Below are positions 9,272 through 18,672 of a DNA stretch of 64,000 bases, in pieces. Origin of the DNA: Hyphomicrobiales bacterium (lineage in GTDB: Bacteria; Pseudomonadota; Alphaproteobacteria; Rhizobiales; OSC116); the NCBI GenBank assembly GCA_002401855.1, contig NVUH01000002.1, positions 62,001 through 126,000 of the forward strand, in the 5' to 3' direction. Position 1 is the first letter of the stretch, and each line of letters opens with the position of its first letter. The notes beneath the pieces were generated by a model that worked only from the letters and a program-made list of their open reading frames with translations, had not been told where the DNA came from and made no database searches. Made by a program: the position numbers and the translations under genes.

Positions 9272-10402
9272 TTGTATAGTCAGTCTTTAATTGATATTTT
9301 TGGTGCCGACCATCTGATGTATGGTGAGGCAAGACTGTCTATCGTTAAGCAAATGACTGACTTGGCTAATTCTCCGGAAGTCACCAAAGCTGAATTGGAT
9401 ATTGTTCAAATGGTGTATAGCGAGTTTTACCGTGATCATTTTATGGCAGTGCGGCTCGAAATCTCCAAAGCCATATGTGAAGCTGAGTATATTTCTCGGC
9501 ATTTAATCCTAATGATGGCCGAAGATTGTGCTTCGGTTTCGCAATTTATCTTGCATCACTCAAATAAGCTTTCAAGCGTCGATTTAATTGATTTTGTGGT
9601 CAAAGGTGGTGCAGTCAAGCAGCTGGCCATTGCCAGTCGGCACGATTTGTCTAATGATGTGGCTTTGTCATTGATTGAGCATGGGTCATTAGATGTTATA
9701 TATGCTTTGGTTGAAAACCAATCGGCCGTGTTGAATGCCGACAATCTACGCCAATTATATACTAATTTTAGCATGAATGCGGGCTTGCGCAGCCTATTGA
9801 GCCAACGTGACAATTTGCCTGCCGATTTGCGTGAAATGATTGTTTATGATGTAGCAAAATCGCTTGAAGACTATGTCACCAATGCCAATTGGCTGGATGA
9901 AGGACAAGCTCTAGCCATCACTCAAAAATCATATGAAATCGCGGCAATCGAAATCTCGATTGGCATAGCGGATGCCGATATGATGGATTATATCAAACGT
10001 TTAAGCGCTGAAGAACGTTTAACCTCATCACTCATTCTGCGTTCCATCACCACAGGCTATATGAAATTTTTTGAATATTCATTGGCCTACTTATCAGGTT
10101 TGCCGATTAAAAAATTACATTCTTTGCTGCATAACCCTAATGCTTCAACCCGCAATGCTTTGTTTAACCGCGCCAAGCTGCCACAAGACTTACATGCTGT
10201 TTTGACCATCGCTGTTGATGTTTATAGAGATCTGCAATTTCAGCATGCCTGCAATTTGCAACCCGGCACCCACGAATTTTCGGTCAATATGATTAAAAAT
10301 GTTACTGAATGTTACCATATGCAGTCCGACAATGGCCAAGCTTATCTACAACGTGTGTTAGACTGCTATTATATTGATATTAGTGATAGAATGGCCGCTT
10401 AA
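9272..10402 (+). CDS. DUF2336 domain-containing protein
   Basis: About 376 residues, soluble, alpha-helical, repeat-like. It resembles the alphaproteobacterial DUF2336 family: a run of helices with patterns such as VSQFILHHSNKLSS, LAIASRHDLSNDVALSLIEHG and LLSQRDNLPADLREMIV, reminiscent of HEAT-type repeats. Function is unknown; some family members are encoded near chemotaxis or cell-cycle regulators. The start is uncertain: a TTG at 9272 has GAGG 5 bases upstream and is my choice, a TTG at 9221 extends the frame, and the first ATG is at 9317. Its stop TAA overlaps the stop of the convergent Hpt gene in a shared TTAA. Confidence 0.7.
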   Translation: MYSQSLIDIFGADHLMYGEARLSIVKQMTDLANSPEVTKAELDIVQMVYSEFYRDHFMAVRLEISKAICEAEYISRHLILMMAEDCASVSQFILHHSNKLSSVDLIDFVVKGGAVKQLAIASRHDLSNDVALSLIEHGSLDVIYALVENQSAVLNADNLRQLYTNFSMNAGLRSLLSQRDNLPADLREMIVYDVAKSLEDYVTNANWLDEGQALAITQKSYEIAAIEISIGIADADMMDYIKRLSAEERLTSSLILRSITTGYMKFFEYSLAYLSGLPIKKLHSLLHNPNASTRNALFNRAKLPQDLHAVLTIAVDVYRDLQFQHACNLQPGTHEFSVNMIKNVTECYHMQSDNGQAYLQRVLDCYYIDISDRMAA

Positions 10403-10941
10403 TCGGCTTCTGGTTGCTCTTTAGCCTTTTTCTTGGCCTCAATCTCATCGGCAAAATCAAACACTGTGTTGATTAATTTATCGGTGAGTTTTTTGCCGAT
10501 CGGGTGATCTTTTTCTTTAATGTCCTGCGCCAACATAACTTTTATTGAATCGACATGATTGTTGAGTAGATCAAGTGGGAATGTTTCGACATTTTCCCAA
10601 ACCTCAATTAATTTACACAATGAGGCAGATACCAGAGTGATGAGTGGAAAGCCCATAGTTTGTGCTTGGCCTTTGACATCATGCGCCACAATATGCAATG
10701 CGCTCATATTTTCTGCATTGGGGTTGGCACACATGTCCTTACGGCATTTATCAAATTTAGAAACTTCGTCTTCAAGCCATTCTTTGAATGTATCGCCCAT
10801 CGCTTCCATAGCGGCGTCGGCATTGTCAATGGCTTCGGTTTCACTGCCATCTTTCACAACAGTAATTTTAACTTTTGTTTTTAGGTTGTTAGGCGGTATA
10901 ATCATACCATATGATTTTGTATTTAATTTACTGTCGCTCAT
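10399..10941 (-). CDS. Histidine phosphotransfer (Hpt) domain protein
   Basis: A 180-residue cytosolic protein. The helix HIVAHDVKGQAQTMGFP (about residues 83-99) matches the Hpt signature HxxKG, with His87 as the likely phosphorylated residue and Lys90 next to it. The C-terminal tail is charged (EAKKKAKEQPEAD). Hpt proteins pass phosphate between hybrid histidine kinases and response regulators. No kinase or regulator is encoded nearby, so it is an orphan here and its partner is unknown. It shares its stop codon palindrome with the convergent DUF2336 gene, and that pairing may be functional, but this is inference. Confidence 0.8.
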   Translation of the reverse strand: MSDSKLNTKSYGMIIPPNNLKTKVKITVVKDGSETEAIDNADAAMEAMGDTFKEWLEDEVSKFDKCRKDMCANPNAENMSALHIVAHDVKGQAQTMGFPLITLVSASLCKLIEVWENVETFPLDLLNNHVDSIKVMLAQDIKEKDHPIGKKLTDKLINTVFDFADEIEAKKKAKEQPEAD

Positions 10942-11022
10942 AATTTTTACCTAAACCTATAAAACTTACTTTTTATACTGATCAAAGTTTATAACAAAGC
11001 ACTTAATAAAAGATTGCCAAGT

Positions 11023-12468
11023 TTACTTAAACGAATATTCAAAACTATCTATCCACAACTCAAGATCTACTAGAGCGCGCTTGCTCATCATCTGTTTGCG
11101 ATACCGAGATTTGGCTTTGCCTTTTATTCGATTACCCTCTTCATCAACCTTAGGAAGTATAACCGGCTGAAACAAGCCGAAATTTACATTCATCGGTTGG
11201 AAACTGCGTTTTTTCTTCTTTTTTGGTGCTTCATCACCCAGTTGAGTCTCGACAATTTCTTCGTCATGGACTAAATGACCGCCTGTTATATGGTCAAGCA
11301 AAGCGCCCAAAGCCGTTGTTTCGGGCGGGAATGAAGCTTGTTTGCCTTTCATTTCGGCAAAAGCAAAGCGTCCTGCCATTAGACCGCATGCGGCGCTTTC
11401 CACATAGCCTTCAACTCCAGTAATCTGGCCGGCAAAGCGAATTTTGGGCTGTGTCTTAAGCGATAAGTTTCTATCTAGCAAGACGGGGCTGTTTAAATAT
11501 GTATTACGGTGAATGCCGCCAAGACGCGCGAACTCGGCCTTTTCTAGGCCTGGGATCATGCGCAATATATCGGTTTGAGACCCATATTTTAATTTGGTTT
11601 GAAAGCCGACCATATTGTATAAAGTGCCTAATTTATTATCTTGGCGCAACTGCACAATGGCATAGGGTTTTACGGTCGGGTTTTTAGGGTCTGTGAGGCC
11701 AACAGGCTTCATTGGCCCCCAGCGTAGGGTTTCGCGGCCGCGCTCTGCCATGATTTCAATTGGCAAACAGCCATCAAAATACGGCGTGCCTTCCCATTCT
11801 TTAAATTCTGTCGAATCACCTTCAATCAAAGCATCCATAAATGCATGATATTGTTCTTCATTCATCGGGCAATTGATATAATCTTTGCCATCGCCTTCTG
11901 GGCCAATTTTATCATAACGGCTTTGATACCATGCAATATCAAAATTTATACTGTCTTTATATATGATGGGCGCAATCGCATCAAAAAATGCCAAATCATC
12001 TTCTTTGGTTAGGTTGGTGATGGTTTTAGACAATGCATCAGATGTCAGTGGGCCTGACGCGATAATCACATCACCCCATTCATCAGGTATGTCGCCAGTG
12101 AATTCTTCGCGAATGATTTGTATATTCGGATGCTCTTCAAGTGCTTTGGTAACGGCTTGTGAGAATTCGTCGCGATCCACAGCTAATGCTCCGCCTGCGG
12201 GCACTTTATTGGCATCAGCACATTGTAGAATTATAGAATTTAAGCGCCGCATTTCCTCGTGTATGAGGCCGACAGCATTGAAATCTTTGTCATCACTACG
12301 AAAACTATTTGAGCAAACCAATTCGGCAAAACCATCGGTATGGTGGGCATCGGTTTTGCGGGTAGGGCGCATTTCGTGCAATATAACTTTGCCACCTAAA
12401 TTGGCAATTTGCCATGCAGCCTCTGAACCAGCCAAGCCAGCACCAATAATATGAATTTCTTTTGTCAT
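11023..12468 (-). CDS. trmFO: Methylenetetrahydrofolate-tRNA-(uracil-54-C5)-methyltransferase TrmFO
   Basis: A 481-residue FAD/folate enzyme that makes m5U54 in the tRNA T-loop using methylene-THF. The N-terminus [15 protein letters not shown] is the FAD-binding Rossmann motif. Further marks are [26 protein letters not shown], PFxDxxxP-type text, [19 protein letters not shown] and [15 protein letters not shown] near the C-terminal FAD site. Length is slightly above the usual 440-470 because of a lysine-rich insert ([10 protein letters not shown], about residues 418-427). The minus-strand structured RNA at 12541-12692 ends in a terminator 73 bases upstream of this start, so the gene might be attenuated by it. 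Confidence 0.95.
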   Translation of the reverse strand: MTKEIHIIGAGLAGSEAAWQIANLGGKVILHEMRPTRKTDAHHTDGFAELVCSNSFRSDDKDFNAVGLIHEEMRRLNSIILQCADANKVPAGGALAVDRDEFSQAVTKALEEHPNIQIIREEFTGDIPDEWGDVIIASGPLTSDALSKTITNLTKEDDLAFFDAIAPIIYKDSINFDIAWYQSRYDKIGPEGDGKDYINCPMNEEQYHAFMDALIEGDSTEFKEWEGTPYFDGCLPIEIMAERGRETLRWGPMKPVGLTDPKNPTVKPYAIVQLRQDNKLGTLYNMVGFQTKLKYGSQTDILRMIPGLEKAEFARLGGIHRNTYLNSPVLLDRNLSLKTQPKIRFAGQITGVEGYVESAACGLMAGRFAFAEMKGKQASFPPETTALGALLDHITGGHLVHDEEIVETQLGDEAPKKKKKRSFQPMNVNFGLFQPVILPKVDEEGNRIKGKAKSRYRKQMMSKRALVDLELWIDSFEYSFK

Positions 12469-12859
12469 CTAATCAATCCTATAATTACCCGTTCAATAAA
12501 TTGGAATGGCAGGTAAGGCAAGAGGAATTAAGGCGAGGGGAAATAAAAAAGCTCCCCACATTTATATGTGGAGAGCTTTTAAGGGGTAAAACCCCTGTAT
12601 TAAGAGGCCTCAAAGGAGGGGGGAAATCGAGACCTCTTAATTCTGTAATATGAATAAACACCCCAGCAGTGAGCGATTGCTCATTGCTGATGAATGGGCT
12701 TATGCCAAATAATTAACCATGATGCAAATACCAATTATGCTTATCTGCTATGCAGGTTTTGCATGTTACCATACCAGCCCAATTTAAAACCATTATAGAC
12801 TGGCTTAGCCAAAATATTTATGTCATAAAAGATGAAATTGATTCAATTGCAGGACTAAA
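12469..12859. other. 391-base intergenic region between divergent trmFO and pcm
   Basis: This is the longest stretch without a protein gene in the window. It holds the minus-strand hairpin series described separately (12541-12692), about 70 bases of trmFO leader on its left, and the pcm promoter region on its right. A plus-strand open frame of about 63 codons crosses the hairpins but has no family resemblance and is interrupted in purpose by the palindromes, so I do not call it. Confidence 0.7.
12541..12692 (-). ncRNA. Candidate structured sRNA or trmFO leader with anti-SD hairpin loop and terminator
   Basis: Read on the minus strand. (1) An 11-bp hairpin at 12664-12689 with one C/A mismatch. 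(2) A 13-bp hairpin at 12599-12641 whose 17-base loop contains CCCCCCTCCTTT, including the 16S anti-Shine-Dalgarno core CCTCCTTT. (3) A 6-bp hairpin AGGGGT/ACCCCT at 12582-12596. (4) A 15-bp hairpin at 12547-12580 followed by TTTTTTATTT, a good intrinsic terminator. Stems 2 and 4 each have one position that is a C/A mismatch on the plus strand but a G-U pair on the minus strand, which marks the RNA strand. A weak promoter, TTGCAT-N17-CATAAG (12727 to 12699), could start it near 12692. The design recalls the anti-SD-loop sRNAs of rhizobia (alpha-r14/15) and the cuckoo RNAs of Rhodobacter. It could also be a trmFO attenuator. Confidence 0.6.
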
Positions 12860-13549
12860 ATGACTCATTTCGATATTTTGCGTAAGAATATGGTGAATTC
12901 TCAACTTTTGCCAAATGCCATTACATCTAAAGAATTGTTAAACGCATTTAGACAGTTGAAGCGTGAAAGCTTTGTACCTGCCTCACAACAGGCGATGGCT
13001 TATATTGATAGAGATTTACAAATAAATATTAGTGCGAAAGATGGTGATGAGCGTTTTTTGTTGGACCCAATGGTTCAGGCCAAGTTAATACAAGCCGCAA
13101 GTGTGAAACCAACGGATATTGTATTAGATGTGGCGTGCGCAACGGGTTATTCAACTGCTTTGCTTGCGCAGCTGGCCAATATGGTAGTGGGCATCGAAGC
13201 CAATGCAAAAATTGCTGAACTCGCGGCCCTACATATTGAGCAACAAGAGATTGACAATGCGGTTATTATTTGTGATCCCTTGGCAGACGGGTATAAAAAA
13301 GAAGCGCCTTATGATGTGATTGTGATTAATGGCTTGGTGGAGCAAGTTCCGCAAGAATTATTTGATCAATTGGCCGAAGATGGCCGCCTCATAGCGGTTG
13401 AAGTTTCTGATAAATCGACAATATCTGCACCATTAGGCCATGCATTCCTATATCATAAAACCCATAATGTGGTCGCCAAGCGTATGATTTTCGATGCCAG
13501 CCCGACCAAATTGGACGATTTTAACAAACTTGTTGAATTTGTTCTTTAA
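12860..13549 (+). CDS. pcm: Protein-L-isoaspartate O-methyltransferase family protein
   Basis: A 229-residue SAM-dependent methyltransferase. Near the N-terminus MVNSQLLPNAITSKELLNAF and RESFVP match the PCMT family, then FLLDPMVQAKLIQA, and the SAM motif I VLDVACATGYSTALLA (about residues 92-107). The usual GSGxGY glycine loop reads CATGYS. The enzyme family repairs isoaspartyl residues in damaged proteins using SAM. Alphaproteobacteria commonly carry this divergent pcm just before tolC, and the true substrate of that subgroup is less certain. It is followed 197 bases later by tolC. Confidence 0.88.
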   Translation: MTHFDILRKNMVNSQLLPNAITSKELLNAFRQLKRESFVPASQQAMAYIDRDLQINISAKDGDERFLLDPMVQAKLIQAASVKPTDIVLDVACATGYSTALLAQLANMVVGIEANAKIAELAALHIEQQEIDNAVIICDPLADGYKKEAPYDVIVINGLVEQVPQELFDQLAEDGRLIAVEVSDKSTISAPLGHAFLYHKTHNVVAKRMIFDASPTKLDDFNKLVEFVL

Positions 13550-13746
13550 GACTAAGTGTTGAATGCTTTAGACACAGGATATGCACAGTTTTCGACTATA
13601 TCTGTGATTTATGACAAGCCTTATTAAATGAATCTTTAGAGCTCTCTGTTACAATTTTATAGTTAATTTGGGTAGACTTATTGCAATTTTTTTAATATAC
13701 CCTATATCGAAATGATGCAGAGTTTTGGTTTGCCAGGGGTAACATA

Positions 13747-15078
13747 ATGTCGAGAGATTTTTCAAGCAAAAATAACCGTAAAAAGCTTCTGGGGCTCAGC
13801 GTAGCCTCATTATTGATGACTACACAACTAGTGACGGCACAGGTTGCTATGGCCGAGACGGTTCGCCAGGCAATGTCGTATGCCTATGCTAATTCGCCGC
13901 AAATTATGCTTGAGCGCGAAAAACTTAAATTAAGTGATGAAGGTATTATTACTGCACAGGCTGGTCTTTTCCCCAGCTTAAACGGTGAATTGTCTCTCGA
14001 GAGTAGTTGGTCAAAAGCCTATACAGAGGCCGCTGGTTGGTTGGATGCACAAGATGCTACTGGTGTAAGCGCAGGTTTATCAGCTAATTATACGCTTTGG
14101 GATAATGGCATTACCCAAAACCGTATTGCCCAAGCCGAAATTGGCAAAGCCGCACAAATTGATGCGTTTGCTAATGCAGAACAAACATTTTTACTAAGTG
14201 TCTTTACGATTTATGTTGATGTGTTGCGCGATAGCGCCTTGCTCAACGCCCAAATTAAAAACTTTAATGTATTGAGCGAGCAACAAAAAGCATCAGAAGC
14301 GCGCTTTCAAGTCGGTGAAGCGACAGCAACCGATGTGTCGTTGGCCAAAGCCCGTAAAGCTGGCGCCAGCTCTTCTATCGCCGCTGCCAAAGCACAGCTA
14401 GATTCGAGCCGCGCGATTTACGAGCAATATGTAGGCCATAAGCCTAGAGATATCAGACAGCCTGAGCAAATTGGTAGCTTATTGCCCCAAACGCTCAGTG
14501 CAGCACTAATCGCGGTCGAAAATAATCACCCAGCTATAAAATCATTAAAAAAAGCGGTCCTTGTTGCCGAAAAAGCTGTAAACATTGCTAATGCTGGCCT
14601 CTACCCAACGGCAACTGCATTTGGTTCTGCCTCTCAACAAATTTCTATCGATGGCACGGCCGCTCAAACTTCACTTAGAGTTGGTGCTACGTTGTCTATC
14701 CCTATTTTCAATGGTGGCATTAAAACGTCTCAAATCAGACAAGAAAAAATTGGGTTGGCGCAAGCGCGTTTAAACCTAACAGTCACTCGTGCACAAATGC
14801 GCGCCAACGTTAAAGCTAGATGGGCCAGCTTGCTTGCTGCAAAAACTAGCTCAGGTGCAGCCGATGCACAAATCAGAGCGTCTAGCGCCGTGTTAAATGG
14901 CATCAGAGCTGAAGCTGATGAAGGCGTCAGAACTAGTTTTGATGTTTTAAACTCAGAACAAGAGCTATTATCTGCTCGCGTGCAATCAATTGTATCACAA
15001 CGCGGCGTGTTGGTTTCCCAAATGCAATTGCTATCTGCCATTGGTCATCTAAGTGCTGTTAAATTGGGCGTTAATTGA
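13747..15078 (+). CDS. tolC: TolC family outer-membrane efflux/secretion channel
   Basis: A 443-residue exported protein. The signal peptide runs to about residue 37 (QVAMAETVRQ), then comes the duplicated TolC-type helical/beta architecture: SYAYANSPQIMLEREKLK in the first half, SANYTLWDNG (outer-membrane beta segment), LRDSALLNAQIKN coiled-coil helices, and in the second half LRVGATLSIPIFNGG and EGVRTSFDVLNSEQELL, the conserved TSFDVLxxxxxL signature. It forms the trimeric channel used by tripartite efflux pumps and type I secretion. No partner pump lies in the window, so it probably serves several. The RBS AGGGG lies 8 bases before the ATG. Confidence 0.92.
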   Translation: MSRDFSSKNNRKKLLGLSVASLLMTTQLVTAQVAMAETVRQAMSYAYANSPQIMLEREKLKLSDEGIITAQAGLFPSLNGELSLESSWSKAYTEAAGWLDAQDATGVSAGLSANYTLWDNGITQNRIAQAEIGKAAQIDAFANAEQTFLLSVFTIYVDVLRDSALLNAQIKNFNVLSEQQKASEARFQVGEATATDVSLAKARKAGASSSIAAAKAQLDSSRAIYEQYVGHKPRDIRQPEQIGSLLPQTLSAALIAVENNHPAIKSLKKAVLVAEKAVNIANAGLYPTATAFGSASQQISIDGTAAQTSLRVGATLSIPIFNGGIKTSQIRQEKIGLAQARLNLTVTRAQMRANVKARWASLLAAKTSSGAADAQIRASSAVLNGIRAEADEGVRTSFDVLNSEQELLSARVQSIVSQRGVLVSQMQLLSAIGHLSAVKLGVN

Positions 15079-15309
15079 TAATTTGAGCTAATGTTGGAGT
15101 TTGTTTGACTAAAGTATTTTAGACTGTGGATGCTTTTTTGTTTTTTTGTAAATATAACTTACTGATTTTGTTGAACTATCGTTTAATCGCTGCTTTAAAG
15201 GCTGCTGCAATATGAATTGTTATATAAAAAGCTTATGAATCATTTGAATATCTGTTAAGAATAAAAGTTAAATATTACGAAAATTGTAATGTAATATTTT
15301 GAGGTCCTT

Positions 15310-15918
15310 ATGAGTGAAACAGAATTTGCAGAAAACGATGCAGCGAGTGGTGGCAATGACGAGCCAACCATGGAAGAAATCCTTTCATCTATACGGCGTA
15401 TAATTTCTGATGACGATGAGCCAGAAGTTGGAGCCGAAGTCAAAGTCGAAGACAATAGTGACGATGACGATGATGAAGAGATTTTGGAGCTAACTGAAAT
15501 CCTGGCTGAAGAAGAGCCCGAATCTGGTGCTGATGACCTGTTGTCTCCCGATGACATTGATGATTTAGAATTTTCTCAACCAGAATCTGAACCAGAACCA
15601 ATCGAAGAAGAACTCGATATGGAAATGGCGATGGCAATGGAAAGTGAACCAGCCGCTGATGAGGCTGAGAATACTGCTGAATTGCAAATTAGTGATAGCC
15701 TGATATCGGCGCAAGTTGGCGATGAGGTCAACCAAAATTTCCATCTTCTTGCCAATACATTGCTTGCGCAAAATGGTGCTGGTCAAACTGTTGAGGGCAT
15801 GGTGATGGCACTTATGCGGCCTATGTTAAAAGGTTGGCTGGATGAAAACTTACCTGCTTTGGTTGAAAAAATTGTCAGAGAAGAAATTGAACGTGTCGCG
15901 CGTGGCGGCAAAATGTAA
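15310..15918 (+). CDS. popZ: Polar organizing protein PopZ (DUF2497)
   Basis: A 202-residue protein with the PopZ plan: a short conserved N-terminal helix EPTMEEILSSIRRIISDD (about residues 18-35) for client binding, a long acidic disordered linker (runs of Asp and Glu, about residues 36-125), and C-terminal oligomerising helices ending WLDENLPALVEKIVREEIE. In Caulobacter PopZ forms a polar microdomain that tethers ParB-parS and cell-cycle regulators; in Rhizobiales it marks the growing pole. It has the usual alphaproteobacterial place just before valS. The RBS AGG (15302-15304) precedes the ATG. A strong terminator separates it from valS. Confidence 0.9.
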   Translation: MSETEFAENDAASGGNDEPTMEEILSSIRRIISDDDEPEVGAEVKVEDNSDDDDDEEILELTEILAEEEPESGADDLLSPDDIDDLEFSQPESEPEPIEEELDMEMAMAMESEPAADEAENTAELQISDSLISAQVGDEVNQNFHLLANTLLAQNGAGQTVEGMVMALMRPMLKGWLDENLPALVEKIVREEIERVARGGKM

Positions 15919-15937
15919 ATGTCACAATGTTTATGAG

Positions 15938-15965
15938 AAAGGTGGCCTAGGCCACCTTTTTTTAT
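15938..15965 (+). terminator. Intrinsic terminator between popZ and valS
   Basis: A near-perfect palindrome, AAAGGTGGCC-TA-GGCCACCTTT (15938-15959), followed by a T run to 15963. It lies about 20 bases after the popZ stop and 30 bases before valS. Confidence 0.88.
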
Positions 15966-15996
15966 GTCTTTAAGAATATGAAAATAGGTTAGCATA

Positions 15997-18672
15997 ATGT
16001 TAGAAAAAACGTATCAACCCGATGCCATTGAAACTCGCCATTACCAAAATTGGGAAGATGCTGGGGCTTTTAAAGCTGGTGCAGGTTTAACCAAAGAGCA
16101 GTTAAAAAGCGCGACAAGCTATTCAATTGCTTTGCCGCCACCAAATGTAACTGGTTCATTGCATATGGGGCATGCGCTTAACAATACAATTCAAGATATT
16201 TTGATTAGATATAACCGCATGAACGGCAAAAATACGCTTTGGCAACCTGGTATGGACCATGCGGGCATTGCCACACAAGTGGTTGTGGAACGCCAGTTGA
16301 TGGAAAGCCAACAACCGGGGAGCAAACAGCTGGGCCGCGAAAAATTTGTCGAAAAAATATGGGAATGGAAAGAAGAATCCGGTGGTATAATCCAGCATCA
16401 ACAGCGCCGTTTGGGTGCTAGTTGTGATTGGTCACGTTCGCGTTTTACCATGGATGAAGGCATGTCTGAGGCGGTGCTGAAAACCTTTGTTGAACTACAT
16501 GAGCAGGGCTATATTTACCGTGCCAAACGCTTGGTGAACTGGGACCCTAAATTGCTGACAGCCATTTCTGATATTGAAGTTGAACAAATTGAAAAAGACG
16601 GTAAATTATGGCATTTCAAATATCCAATTAAGGGCATGGAAGGGCAATTTATCATCGTGGCAACCACGCGGCCTGAGACCATGTTTGGTGATACAGGTAT
16701 TGCCGTACATCCCGATGATGAACGCTATAGAGAACTGGTTGGTAAGACCGTTATTTTGCCACTTGTTGGCCGCGAAATCCCCATTGTTGCGGATGATTAT
16801 GCTGACCCTGAACAAGGTAGCGGTGCGGTTAAAATTACGCCCGCACATGATTTTAATGACTTTGAGGTGGGCAAACGCGCAGGCCTTGAGGTGATCAACA
16901 TTCTGGATGAGAACGCTCATTTGAATGAAAACGTACCTGCCGAATATGTTGGCCTTGAACGGTTTGAAGCGCGTAAAATTGTGGTGGCTAAGTTTGAAGA
17001 ATTGGGTTTGCTGGATAAGATAGATGATAACCCGCACACGGTGCCTTATGGTGATCGTTCGGGCGTGGTGATTGAACCTTGGCTATCCGACCAATGGTAT
17101 GTTGATGCCAAAAAACTTGCTGTGCCAGCATTGGAAGCTGTACGCACTGGCAAAACAAAATTCGTGCCCAATAATTGGGAAAAAACCTATTATGATTGGA
17201 TGGAAAATATCGAGCCTTGGTGTATTTCACGCCAACTGTGGTGGGGGCATCAAATTCCCGTATGGTATGGCCCAGATGGCGAGGTTTTTGTGGCATTAGA
17301 TGAAGCCGCTGCCCAAACCAAAGCTGATGCTTATTATAGCAAGGTCGAAAAACTCGAACGTGATAGTGATGTGTTGGACACTTGGTTTAGCTCGGCTTTA
17401 TGGCCATTTGCGACGTTGGGTTGGCCAGAAAACACGCCTGAGTTGGAAACCTATTACAAAACCAATGTGGTGGTCACTGCGTTTGACATCATCTTTTTCT
17501 GGGTGGCTAGAATGATGATGATGGGTACACATTTTATGGATGAAGTGCCATTTGATACTGTCTATATTCACGCCATTGTACGGGATGAATTTGGTGCCAA
17601 AATGTCGAAGTCCAAAGGTAATGTTATGGATCCGCTGGATCTTATTGATCAATTCGGTGCTGACGCGGTGCGTTTTACTTTGGCTTCTATGGCGGGGCAG
17701 GGGCGCGACATTAAATTATCCAATAAAGTGGTGGAAAATAATCGTAATTTTGTAACAAAATTATGGAATGCCTGTCGTTTTGCCGAAATGCATGAATGCG
17801 TGCCAGTTAAAGGCTTTGATGCCAATAATGTAGAACTAACCTTGAGCAAGTGGATATTGTCAGAGCTTTCTGAAACCGTGGCTTTGGTCGATAAAGGCAT
17901 TGATCAATATCGGTTTAATGAAGCGGCGAGTGCGATATATAAATATACCTGGAATATTTTTTGCGATTGGTATATCGAACTGACTAAACCGATTTTATTT
18001 GGTGATGATGAAGCGGCAAAGAGTGAAATTAGAGCCGTAACCGCGCAAGTGATTGATCAATTGCTGCACCTCATGCATCCGTTTATGCCGTTTGTAACTG
18101 AGGAATTATGGGACAGGTTTGATAATGATATTGTTGAGCGTGATAGCCAGCTCATAATTTCACCTTGGCCAAAGGCGTTAGATAATGTTGATGACAAACC
18201 AAAACAGGAAATCAATTGGGTCATTAAATTTATCACTGAAATCAGATCTGTACGCGCTGAAATGAACATTGCGGCTGGTGCTCAAATTCCAGTGGTGATT
18301 GTTGGTGCGAATGCAGAGGTTGAAACTAAGCTCAAAACGCATAATGATTTATTGCTTAAAATGGCGCGTATCGACAATATTTCATTGGCATCAGACGTGC
18401 CAGAAGGTGCAATACAAATCTTACTAGATGGCGTGATTATCGCGTTGCCTTTGGCGGAGGTTATCGACATCCAAGCTGAGCTTGATAGGTTGACCAAAGA
18501 AATTGCCAAAGCCGATAAAGACATTCTGGGCACCGAAAAGCGCCTAAGCAATGAGGCTTTTGTTTCTAAGGCGCCTGAAAAAGTAATTAATGAGCAGAAA
18601 TCTAGGTTAGAAACTGCCAAGCGGTTAAAAGCTGATTTGCTTGACGCCTATGCACGGCTTGAAAAACTATAA
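15997..18672 (+). CDS. valS: Valine-tRNA ligase
   Basis: An 891-residue class I synthetase. HIGH motif at PPPNVTGSLHMGHALNN (about residues 47-63), the editing CP1 domain with TTRPETMFGDTGIAVHP (about 223-239) and a GSGAVKITPAHD motif, the KMSKS motif in KMSKSKGNVMDP (about 536-547), an anticodon-binding helical domain, and a C-terminal coiled coil (about 825-891) typical of ValRS tRNA-binding arms. It charges tRNA-Val and clears mischarged Thr. It follows popZ, but a terminator stands between, so it probably has its own promoter within the 78-base gap. Confidence 0.97.
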   Translation: MLEKTYQPDAIETRHYQNWEDAGAFKAGAGLTKEQLKSATSYSIALPPPNVTGSLHMGHALNNTIQDILIRYNRMNGKNTLWQPGMDHAGIATQVVVERQLMESQQPGSKQLGREKFVEKIWEWKEESGGIIQHQQRRLGASCDWSRSRFTMDEGMSEAVLKTFVELHEQGYIYRAKRLVNWDPKLLTAISDIEVEQIEKDGKLWHFKYPIKGMEGQFIIVATTRPETMFGDTGIAVHPDDERYRELVGKTVILPLVGREIPIVADDYADPEQGSGAVKITPAHDFNDFEVGKRAGLEVINILDENAHLNENVPAEYVGLERFEARKIVVAKFEELGLLDKIDDNPHTVPYGDRSGVVIEPWLSDQWYVDAKKLAVPALEAVRTGKTKFVPNNWEKTYYDWMENIEPWCISRQLWWGHQIPVWYGPDGEVFVALDEAAAQTKADAYYSKVEKLERDSDVLDTWFSSALWPFATLGWPENTPELETYYKTNVVVTAFDIIFFWVARMMMMGTHFMDEVPFDTVYIHAIVRDEFGAKMSKSKGNVMDPLDLIDQFGADAVRFTLASMAGQGRDIKLSNKVVENNRNFVTKLWNACRFAEMHECVPVKGFDANNVELTLSKWILSELSETVALVDKGIDQYRFNEAASAIYKYTWNIFCDWYIELTKPILFGDDEAAKSEIRAVTAQVIDQLLHLMHPFMPFVTEELWDRFDNDIVERDSQLIISPWPKALDNVDDKPKQEINWVIKFITEIRSVRAEMNIAAGAQIPVVIVGANAEVETKLKTHNDLLLKMARIDNISLASDVPEGAIQILLDGVIIALPLAEVIDIQAELDRLTKEIAKADKDILGTEKRLSNEAFVSKAPEKVINEQKSRLETAKRLKADLLDAYARLEKL

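Noticed and set aside
12462-12653. Plus-strand open frame of about 63 codons across the trmFO-pcm gap
   Set aside because: It runs through the hairpins, shows no family resemblance and no ribosome site, and the stems explain the sequence better.
15079-15309. CtrA-type sites (TTAA-N7-TTAA) before popZ
   Set aside because: TTAA pairs are present, but the spacers I count are 8 and 9 bases, not 7, so they do not match the consensus.
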